Shown: piece by piece, positions 5,089 to 11,012 of the stretch | Layout of the letters: every line of letters begins with the position of its first letter | How positions within the stretch are numbered: position 1 is the first letter of the stretch | Assembly (NCBI GenBank): GCA_009777435.1 | Contig: WRLW01000032.1 | Location: forward strand, 1 to 11,012 | Length of the DNA: 11,012 bases | Origin: Oscillospiraceae bacterium | Lineage (GTDB): Bacteria; Bacillota; Clostridia; Oscillospirales; UBA929 | Direction: 5' to 3' | Program-made: the position numbers and the translations under genes | The notes under the pieces: model-generated | What the model was told of the DNA's origin: nothing | Databases searched by the model: none | Seen by the model: only the letters and a program-made list of their open reading frames with translations

Positions 5089-6288
5089 ATGAATTACAAC
5101 AAGATGACCGTCACCGATATAAACGCCGCTGGGAAGCGCGTTTTGGTGCGCTGTGACTTCAATGTGCCTCAGGACAAGGACGGCGCGATTACCGACGACA
5201 AGCGCATACGGGAATCGCTTCCTACCATAAGGCAGCTCATCGGGCAGGGCGCGCGCGTCATCCTATGCTCTCATCTGGGACGCCCAAAGGGTGAGTTCAA
5301 CATGAAATACTCGCTTGCGCCGGTGGCCGCGCGCCTGACCGAGCTTCTGGATCTCCAGGGGCAGGCCGTCGAGCTGGCCGCCGACGTCATCGGGCCGGAC
5401 GCAACCGCGAAGGCCGCCGCGCTCAAGGACGGCCAGGTCATGCTGCTTGAAAACGTCAGGTTCCACAAAGAGGAGGAGCAAAACGACCCCGGCTTCTCCA
5501 AATCACTCGCGCTGCTGGCCGAGATATACGTCAACGACGCGTTTGGAACAGCGCACCGCGCGCACGCCTCGACCGCCGGCGCGGCAAACTATCTGCCGGC
5601 CGTTTGCGGTTTCCTCATCAAGAAAGAAATCGACATCATGGGCGGCGCGCTGCAAAACCCCAAGCGCCCGTTTGTGGCCGTGCTGGGAGGCGCCAAGGTA
5701 TCCGACAAGATAGGCGTTATCAATCATCTGCTTGATATGGTTGACACCATCATCATCGGCGGCGCCATGGCCTACACGTTCATCAAGGCCGACAACGGAA
5801 CCATCGGCGCGTCGCGCTGCGAGGACGACAGGTTAGACTACGCCAGGGACATGCTGGTCAAAGCTCGCGAAAAGGGCGTTAAGCTGATGCTGCCCGAGGA
5901 CAACATGTGCGCGCGCGAGTTCAAGGCCGACGCGGAAGCAAGGGTATTCAGCTCAACAGGCATAGAGGACGGCTGGATGGGGCTTGACATCGGCCCGGAA
6001 GCCATCAAGAGATTCTCCGAGGCGGTATCCTCAGCCGGCACCGTAATCTGGAACGGCCCGATGGGCGTGTTTGAGTTCGACAGGTTCGCCGAGGGCACCC
6101 GCTCTGTCGCGCGCGCGCTGGCGGACTCGGCGGCCGTCAGCATCATAGGCGGCGGCGACAGCGCCGCGGCGGTCGAGCAGCTCGGCTTTGCCGCCAAGAT
6201 GACACATATCTCCACCGGCGGCGGCGCGTCGCTTGAATTCCTCGAAGGGCTTGAGCTGCCCGGAATAGCATGTCTGAACGACAGATAA
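5089..6288 (+). CDS. pgk: Phosphoglycerate kinase
   Basis: A 399-residue cytosolic glycolytic enzyme that transfers phosphate from 1,3-bisphosphoglycerate to ADP, giving ATP and 3-phosphoglycerate. Both lobes are intact. The N-terminal substrate lobe shows KRVLVRCDFNVP (16-27), SHLGRPKG (61-68), ENVRF (121-125) and VNDAFGTAHRAHAS (148-161). The C-terminal nucleotide lobe shows LGGAKVSDKI (199-208), WNGPMGVFE (321-329), GGGDSAAA (354-361) and STGGGASLEFLEG (375-387). The ATG at 5089 follows GAGGAG by 12 bases and gives the usual N-terminus; the frame extends upstream to a TTG at 5014, but that lies in the promoter. It is first in the operon, 30 bp before tpiA. No gapA precedes it, unlike many Firmicutes. 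Confidence 0.98.
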   Translation: MNYNKMTVTDINAAGKRVLVRCDFNVPQDKDGAITDDKRIRESLPTIRQLIGQGARVILCSHLGRPKGEFNMKYSLAPVAARLTELLDLQGQAVELAADVIGPDATAKAAALKDGQVMLLENVRFHKEEEQNDPGFSKSLALLAEIYVNDAFGTAHRAHASTAGAANYLPAVCGFLIKKEIDIMGGALQNPKRPFVAVLGGAKVSDKIGVINHLLDMVDTIIIGGAMAYTFIKADNGTIGASRCEDDRLDYARDMLVKAREKGVKLMLPEDNMCAREFKADAEARVFSSTGIEDGWMGLDIGPEAIKRFSEAVSSAGTVIWNGPMGVFEFDRFAEGTRSVARALADSAAVSIIGGGDSAAAVEQLGFAAKMTHISTGGGASLEFLEGLELPGIACLNDR

Positions 6289-6318
6289 AACCGTTAATTT
6301 AGGAAAGGGGCATATATT

Positions 6319-7089
6319 ATGAACAGAAGATACCGCAAGACCATCATAGCCGGAAACTGGAAGATGAACAAAACGCCTGCCGAGACACGGGCGCTTATCG
6401 ACGAGCTGAAGCCCATGGTCTCCAAGGCGAAATGGTGCGAGGTCGTCCTGTGCGTTCCCTTCGTGGATATCCCGATGGCCGTCAGGCTGTTAAAGGACAC
6501 CCGCGTAGCCATCGGCGCGCAGAATCTGCACCAGTTGGATTCGGGCGCCTATACAGGCGAGGTCTCCGGCCCGATGCTCAAAAACGCCGGCGTTAAATAC
6601 GTCGTCGTGGGACATTCCGAGCGCCGCCAGTATTTCGGCGAGGACGACGCGCTTGTGTCGGAGAAGGTTCAGGCCGCGCTCAGCGCCGGGCTTAGGCCCA
6701 TCGTGTGCGTCGGCGAGACCCTCAGCCAGCGCGAGTCCGGCGTGACCATGGAGTTAGTGGCCTATCAGGTCAAGTCGGCTTTGAGCGGCGTGCCCGTGGC
6801 GCGCCTGCGCGAGGTGGTATTCGCCTACGAGCCTATTTGGGCCATCGGCACCGGCCGAACCGCCACGGCGGAGCAGGCGGGCGAGGTTTGCAATCATATC
6901 CGCACGGTCATCCGCAAAATGCACGGCGCGCGCCCCGCGCGCTCCGTGACCATCCAATACGGCGGCTCCATGAACGCCGAAAACGCGGCGGAGCTGCTGG
7001 CGCAGCTCGACGTTGACGGCGGGCTGGTCGGCGGGGCCTCGCTCAAGCCAAAGGACTTTACGGCCATCGTCAACGCTTCCAACCAATGA
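6319..7089 (+). CDS. tpiA: Triosephosphate isomerase
   Basis: A 256-residue TIM-barrel enzyme interconverting dihydroxyacetone phosphate and glyceraldehyde 3-phosphate. All catalytic parts are present: GNWKMN (12-17) with Lys15, GHSERR (98-103) with His99, AYEPIWAIGTGRTA (169-182) with Glu171 and the flexible loop 6, and the phosphate-binding YGGS (214-217) and GGLVGGASL (234-242). The length is normal for bacteria. The ATG follows GGAAAGGGG by eight bases. The TGA overlaps the gpmI ATG by four bases (ATGA), so the two are probably translationally coupled. There is no sign of fusion or damage. Confidence 0.98.
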   Translation: MNRRYRKTIIAGNWKMNKTPAETRALIDELKPMVSKAKWCEVVLCVPFVDIPMAVRLLKDTRVAIGAQNLHQLDSGAYTGEVSGPMLKNAGVKYVVVGHSERRQYFGEDDALVSEKVQAALSAGLRPIVCVGETLSQRESGVTMELVAYQVKSALSGVPVARLREVVFAYEPIWAIGTGRTATAEQAGEVCNHIRTVIRKMHGARPARSVTIQYGGSMNAENAAELLAQLDVDGGLVGGASLKPKDFTAIVNASNQ

Positions 7090-8606
7090 AAAAACCAACC
7101 GTATTGGTAATAATGGACGGGTTCGGGCTTGCCGAGGCAAGCCCGGACAACGCGGTCAGCGTGGCCAAAACGCCCAACCTCGACCGCATATTCGGCTCGT
7201 GCCCGCACACGAGGCTTTCGGCTTCCGGCTTGGACGTTGGGCTGCCCGACGGCCAGATGGGCAACTCCGAGGTGGGGCATACCAATATTGGCGCGGGGCG
7301 CGTCGTGTTCCAAGACCTGCCCCGCATCTCGCTGGCTATTGAGAAAGGCGATTTCTTCGAGAATCCCGCGTATAACGGCGCTATAGACCACTGCCTGAAA
7401 AACGGCGCCTCGCTGCACCTTATGGGCCTGATGTCCGACGGCGGCGTTCACAGCCACAACACGCATGTATGGGCCATGCTCGAGCTGTGCAGGCGGCGCG
7501 GCCTCGACCGCGTTATTTTGCACTGCTTTCTCGACGGCCGCGACGTGTCGCCCACATCGGGCAAGGATTTCGTGGCCGAGGCGGGCGCCAAATGCGCGGC
7601 CATAACGGGCAGGATAGGCGCCATCATGGGCCGCTATTACGCGATGGATCGCGACAAGCGGTGGGATCGGGTCGCGCGCGCTTATAACGCGCTGGTTTTC
7701 GGCGACGGCGCGCCGGTGGTTGACGACCCCCCGGCCGCCATAAGCCGCTCCTATGAAAGCGGCGTGACCGACGAGTTCCTCGAACCCATCTTCGCAAGCG
7801 CCGATTCGACCGTAAAGCCCGACGACGCCGTTATCTTCTACAATTTCCGCCCCGACCGCGCGAGGGAAATCACCCGCGCGTTCGTTGACCCGGACTTTGA
7901 CGGCTTCGAGCGGCGCGGCGGCTTCTTCCCGCTCAAATACGTCTGCACCACGCAATACGACGCACAGATGCCCAACGTGAGCGCGGCCTTCGCGCCCGAG
8001 GAGCTAACCAATATCTTTGGCGAATATATAGCCTCAAAAGGCTTGACACAGCTAAGAATTGCCGAAACTGAGAAATACGCGCACGTCACCTTTTTCTTCA
8101 ACGGCGGCGAGGAGCGCGTGTTCGAGGGCGAGGCCCGCGCGCTGATACCGTCGCCCAAGGTGGCGACATATGACCTTAAACCTGAGATGAGCGCTTTTGA
8201 GGTGGCCGAGGAAGCCGTGGCGCGCGTGAAGAGCGGAAAGTACGACGTTGTGGTGCTGAATTTCGCCAACTGCGACATGGTGGGTCATACGGGCGTTTTC
8301 GAGGCGGCCGTAACGGCGGTCGAAACGGTGGATACCTGTGTGGGCAGGGTTATCGACGCGGTGGCCGCTATGGGCGGCGTAGCGCTCATAACGGCCGACC
8401 ACGGCAACGCGGAAAAGATGCGCGACCAAAACGGGGGCGTGTTTACGGCGCACACCACAAACCCCGTGCCGTTCGCGCTTTTCGGCGCGGACGCGGGCGT
8501 CGGGCTGAAGCCGGGCAGGCTGTGCGATATCGCGCCGACCATGCTGGATCTGCTGGGGCTTGGAAAGCCCGCCGGCATGACCGGAACGTCACTGTTGTCA
8601 AATTAG
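7086..8606 (+). CDS. gpmI: 2,3-bisphosphoglycerate-independent phosphoglycerate mutase
   Basis: A 506-residue Mn-dependent enzyme of the alkaline phosphatase superfamily that converts 3- to 2-phosphoglycerate through a phosphoserine intermediate. VLVIMDGFGLAE (6-17) carries metal ligand Asp11, and GQMGNSEVGHTNIGAGR (56-72) carries the nucleophile Ser61. The inserted phosphotransferase domain shows LMGLMSDGGVHSH (112-124), FLDGRDVSPTSG (148-159) and NFRPDRAR (253-260). The C-terminal metal site shows AHVTFFFNGG (332-341), NFANCDMVGHTG (392-403) and ITADHGNAEKM (435-445). The start overlaps the tpiA stop and has no clear ribosome binding site of its own, so it depends on coupling. The mutase needs Mn and is pH-sensitive in Bacillus and clostridia; whether that links to sporulation here is inference. 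Confidence 0.97.
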   Translation: MKKPTVLVIMDGFGLAEASPDNAVSVAKTPNLDRIFGSCPHTRLSASGLDVGLPDGQMGNSEVGHTNIGAGRVVFQDLPRISLAIEKGDFFENPAYNGAIDHCLKNGASLHLMGLMSDGGVHSHNTHVWAMLELCRRRGLDRVILHCFLDGRDVSPTSGKDFVAEAGAKCAAITGRIGAIMGRYYAMDRDKRWDRVARAYNALVFGDGAPVVDDPPAAISRSYESGVTDEFLEPIFASADSTVKPDDAVIFYNFRPDRAREITRAFVDPDFDGFERRGGFFPLKYVCTTQYDAQMPNVSAAFAPEELTNIFGEYIASKGLTQLRIAETEKYAHVTFFFNGGEERVFEGEARALIPSPKVATYDLKPEMSAFEVAEEAVARVKSGKYDVVVLNFANCDMVGHTGVFEAAVTAVETVDTCVGRVIDAVAAMGGVALITADHGNAEKMRDQNGGVFTAHTTNPVPFALFGADAGVGLKPGRLCDIAPTMLDLLGLGKPAGMTGTSLLSN

Positions 8607-8618
8607 GGGGATCCCCCT
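8605..8618. repeat. Perfect 14-bp palindrome between gpmI and eno
   Basis: AGGGGGATCCCCCT starts inside the gpmI TAG stop and ends 21 bases before the eno ATG. In RNA it can fold into a 5-bp stem with a GATC loop. There is no T-run, so it is more likely a processing or stability element than a terminator; it may also be chance. Confidence 0.35.
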
Positions 8619-8639
8619 GAAAAATAAAGGATGGTAGAC

Positions 8640-9944
8640 ATGAAAAAAATGCTTGAGATCGTTGATGTCATAGGCCGCGAAATAATTGATTCGCGCGGCA
8701 ACCCCACCGTGGAGGTCGAGATTTACGTCGAGTCCGACGACGGGTTGTTCGTGGGCCGCGCGGCCGTGCCGTCGGGCGCGTCAACCGGCATACACGAGGC
8801 GTGCGAGCTGCGTGACGGCGATAAGGGCCGCTATCTGGGCAAGGGCGTTATGAAGGCCGTAGACGCCGTGAACAACGACATAGCCGACGAGCTTGTGGGC
8901 ATGAACGCGATGGATCAGGCCGCTATAGATCAAGCCCTTATCGAGCTTGACGGCACACCCAACAAAAGCAAGCTCGGCGCGAACGCCATCCTGGGCGCTT
9001 CGCTGGCCGCGGCCAAGGCGGCGGCCGAGGCGTGCGGGCTGCCGCTGTATCAATATATCGGCGGCGTGAACGCCAAGACGCTGCCCGTACCCATGATGAA
9101 CATTCTCAACGGCGGCGCGCACGCGTCGAACACCGTTGACATACAGGAGTTCATGGTAATGCCGGTGGGCGCGTCGTCGTGGGCCGAGGCCCTGCGCTGG
9201 TGCGTCGAGGTGTTCCACAACCTGAAAAAGCTGCTGTCGGAGCAGGGCATGACCACGGCCGTGGGCGACGAGGGCGGCTTCGCGCCCAACTTGGCCAGCG
9301 ACGAGGACGCGCTGAAGCTCATCGTTCAGGCCATCGGCGCGGCGGGCTACAAGCCCGGCGAGCAGTTCCGCATCGCGATAGACGCCGCCGTGTCGGAGTG
9401 GTATCAGGAAAAGGACGGCACTTATTTCCTTCCCAAAGCTAAGAAAACCATGACGCGCCAACAGATGGTGGACATGTGGGTGGACTTCGCCGGCAAGTAT
9501 CCCATCATCTCTCTTGAGGACGGCATGGGCGAGGACGACTGGGAGGGCTGGAAGCTGCTCACAGACGCGCTGGGCGGTAAAATCCAGCTGGTTGGCGACG
9601 ACCTGTTCGTCACCAACGTGGATCGCCTTTCGATGGGCATCGAAAAGGGCGTCGCGAACTCAATACTGATAAAGGTCAACCAGATAGGCACGCTGACCGA
9701 GACGCTCGACGCCATCCAGATGGCCAACCGCGCGAAGATGACCTGTGTAGTTTCACACCGTTCGGGCGAGACCGAGGACAGCACCATCGCCGATATCGCC
9801 GTGGCGGTCAACGCCGGGCAGATCAAGACCGGCGCGCCGTCGCGCTCCGACCGCGTAGCCAAGTACAACCAGCTTCTGCGCATCGAGGAGGAGCTGGGCG
9901 ACGCGGCAAGCTATCCGGGCATGGACGCGTGGTTCAACCTGTAA
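8640..9944 (+). CDS. eno: Enolase (phosphopyruvate hydratase)
   Basis: A 434-residue Mg-dependent enzyme that dehydrates 2-phosphoglycerate to phosphoenolpyruvate, the last step encoded by this operon. Key features are the mobile loop PSGASTGIHEA (44-54), GDEGGFAPN (209-217) with the catalytic Glu211, metal ligands Asp248, Glu293 (SLEDGM) and Asp320 (VGDDLF), the signature ILIKVNQIGTLTET (342-355) with the catalytic base Lys345, SHRSGETED (372-380), and Lys396 in QIKTGAPSRSDR. The start is set at the ATG at 8640, eight bases after AAAGGA. An in-frame ATG at 8631 directly touches that site with no spacing. It ends 13 bases before a strong terminator. Length and residues are fully normal. Confidence 0.98.
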   Translation: MKKMLEIVDVIGREIIDSRGNPTVEVEIYVESDDGLFVGRAAVPSGASTGIHEACELRDGDKGRYLGKGVMKAVDAVNNDIADELVGMNAMDQAAIDQALIELDGTPNKSKLGANAILGASLAAAKAAAEACGLPLYQYIGGVNAKTLPVPMMNILNGGAHASNTVDIQEFMVMPVGASSWAEALRWCVEVFHNLKKLLSEQGMTTAVGDEGGFAPNLASDEDALKLIVQAIGAAGYKPGEQFRIAIDAAVSEWYQEKDGTYFLPKAKKTMTRQQMVDMWVDFAGKYPIISLEDGMGEDDWEGWKLLTDALGGKIQLVGDDLFVTNVDRLSMGIEKGVANSILIKVNQIGTLTETLDAIQMANRAKMTCVVSHRSGETEDSTIADIAVAVNAGQIKTGAPSRSDRVAKYNQLLRIEEELGDAASYPGMDAWFNL

Positions 9945-9956
9945 TCCTGAGCGAAT

Positions 9957-9994
9957 AAAAAAAACGGGCGCCCCCGGCGGGCGTCCGTTTTTTT
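9957..9994. terminator. Bidirectional terminator between eno and spmB
   Basis: Eight A (9957-9964) lead into a 10-bp stem, 9964-9973 with 9979-9988, that has one G-U pair and a 5-base loop, followed by seven T (9988-9994). It has terminator form on both strands and can end both the glycolytic operon and the convergent spmA-spmB unit. Confidence 0.9.
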
Positions 9995-10019
9995 GCCGTG
10001 ATGGTGTAACGCCGCGCGT

Positions 10020-10553
10020 TCAGCCGAACAGCCTGACCGTCAGCGCCGCCGTTACAAAGCCGGTCGCGTCGGCTAACAGCGCGCACGGCAGCGCGTAGCG
10101 CGTCTTTGAGACGCCGGCCGCGCCGCAGTAAAGCCCCAGCACATAAAACGTCGTCTCGGTCGAGCCGATCATGACCGCCGCCGTGCGGCCTATCAGCGAA
10201 TCCGCGCCGTGCGCCGCTATCAGCTCCGCGCCCACGGCAAGCGCGCCGCTGCCCGAAAACGGCCTTATCAGCATCAGCGGCACACATTCGGGCGGTATGC
10301 CGGCCACCGCGCACAGCGGTCTCAGGGCATCGGCGGCCAGATCCAGCGCGCCCGACGCGCGCAGCATGGATATGACGGCCAGCAGTATTATCAGCGCGGG
10401 CAGTATGCGCGCGACCACGCCCAAGCCCTCCTTCGCGCCCGCCGTCAGCGCGTCAAAGACGTCCACGCCCTTGTACAGGCCATATGCCGTCACCGACAGC
10501 ACTATCGCGGGCACGGCGAGGCTGAGTATGGCCTGACCCGGCGCGGCGCTCAC
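10020..10553 (-). CDS. spmB: Spore maturation protein B
   Basis: A 177-residue, very hydrophobic membrane protein of the nucleoside recognition (Gate) domain family. Marks are LRASGALD (64-71), PLMLIRPFSGSGALAV (92-107), GADSLIGRTAAVMIGSTETTFYVL (116-139) and the closing ALLADATGF (158-166). It resembles Bacillus SpmB throughout and has nearly the same length. SpmA and SpmB are needed for core dehydration and heat resistance of spores in Bacillus and Clostridium perfringens and are thought to form a transport complex. The start is GTG at 10551-10553, and its bases overlap the spmA TGA by four (GTGA), so the pair is probably translationally coupled. Convergent eno shares its terminator. Confidence 0.93.
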   Translation of the reverse strand: MSAAPGQAILSLAVPAIVLSVTAYGLYKGVDVFDALTAGAKEGLGVVARILPALIILLAVISMLRASGALDLAADALRPLCAVAGIPPECVPLMLIRPFSGSGALAVGAELIAAHGADSLIGRTAAVMIGSTETTFYVLGLYCGAAGVSKTRYALPCALLADATGFVTAALTVRLFG

Positions 10554-11012
10554 AGCGGCGCGCCCTTCGCCCTCGCCGCGCGCGCCGAGAGCCTCGCGGA
10601 TACTATGGCCGCCGTCATGGACGCGGCCGAGGACACCCAGACATGCGGCAGTATGTCAAACGGCGCGGCCGCGCCGTTGGCCGCGCGCACGGTCGCTATG
10701 GTCACAGGTATTAGCTGCAGCGACGCGGTGTTGATGACCACCAGCAGTATAAAGCTGTGGGACGCGCGGTTTGGGCCGCCTGTAAACCCTTTGGCGGCCG
10801 GCGCAAGTCCCTTTGCGGCCGTCGCAAATCCTTTGGCGGCAAGAAGTCCCATCGGTGTGGCCGCGTTGCCGAGGCCGAGCAGATTGGCCGACACATTGGC
10901 CGACAGCGCGTTCATGGTGGGCTGGTCGGCGTCCGGGAACAGGCGCCTGAGCGCCGGCGACAGCAGCCGCGACAGCTTCTCCGCCAGCCCCGCGCGCCGC
11001 ATGACCTCCATA
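10550..11012 (-). CDS. spmA: Spore maturation protein A, 5' end off the right edge
   Basis: The C-terminal 153 or so residues of SpmA. The frame is open to the window edge. A methionine at 11009-11011 falls inside the family's domain, so it is not the true start; about 45 N-terminal residues lie outside. Diagnostic is NVSANLLGLGNAATPMGLLA, followed by the NTASLQLIPVTIATVRAA segment with the conserved Asn-Thr-Ser-like and LIP motifs, then a final membrane helix and a basic tail (SARLSARAARAKG). Between the two motifs is an unusual repeat, AAKGFAT/AAKGLAP/AAKGFTG, that makes this loop about ten residues longer than in Bacillus SpmA. It partners with SpmB, whose start overlaps its stop. Confidence 0.92.
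   Translation of the reverse strand, partial: MEVMRRAGLAEKLSRLLSPALRRLFPDADQPTMNALSANVSANLLGLGNAATPMGLLAAKGFATAAKGLAPAAKGFTGGPNRASHSFILLVVINTASLQLIPVTIATVRAANGAAAPFDILPHVWVSSAASMTAAIVSARLSARAARAKGAPL
10784..10846 (-). repeat. Threefold 21-bp in-frame tandem repeat in spmA
   Basis: Three near-identical 21-base units (10784-10804, 10805-10825, 10826-10846) each carry a CCTTTGGCGGC-like core. They encode three copies of a seven-residue unit AAKG(F/L)xx. The period is a multiple of three, so the frame is preserved. Confidence 0.75.

Noticed and set aside
6894..7955. 353-codon minus-strand reading frame opposite tpiA/gpmI
   Set aside because: It is the complement of strongly conserved genes in GC-rich DNA, has no family features and no ribosome binding site.

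Overview
The window looks like a chromosomal segment of an endospore-forming, high-GC member of the Clostridia (Firmicutes). The basis is a Firmicutes-type glycolytic operon (pgk-tpiA-gpmI-eno), the spore-maturation pair spmA-spmB, and a YtaF-type sporulation membrane protein next to proBA. No rRNA, tRNA or CRISPR array was seen. Organism assignment is inference from gene content and composition only.

Layout. Positions 1-1940 are compositionally mixed and read like an acquired or remodelled accessory segment. It holds the 5' part of an AT-rich GNAT-like acetyltransferase (minus strand, running off the left edge), a GC-rich gene-poor stretch (639-951), and a two-gene minus-strand unit encoding a DUF2975 membrane protein and an XRE/Cro-type regulator. 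A compact control region follows: a consensus sigma-A promoter, a tandem 19-bp repeat and a possible divergent promoter. Beyond it lies a 35-codon plus-strand ORF that looks like the stump of a mobile-element AAA/RepA-type ATPase gene, closed by a strong terminator at 1948-1983.

From 1985 on the DNA is uniformly GC-rich and housekeeping. On the minus strand are ytaF (4169-4813), proB (3281-4078) and proA (1985-3223). The last two make glutamate semialdehyde for proline synthesis. On the plus strand, a promoter at 4997-5025 drives pgk, tpiA, gpmI and eno, which together carry 1,3-bisphosphoglycerate to phosphoenolpyruvate and interconvert the triose phosphates. gapA is not in this cluster. A bidirectional terminator at 9957-9994 separates eno from the convergent spmB and spmA genes; spmA runs off the right edge.

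The most noteworthy points are the tandem-dyad control region of the DUF2975/XRE pair, the truncated mobile-element ORF beside it, a threefold in-frame 21-bp repeat inside spmA, an EF-hand-like loop in YtaF, and a cre-like site over the pgk -35 box. No wholly new multi-gene system was recognised.
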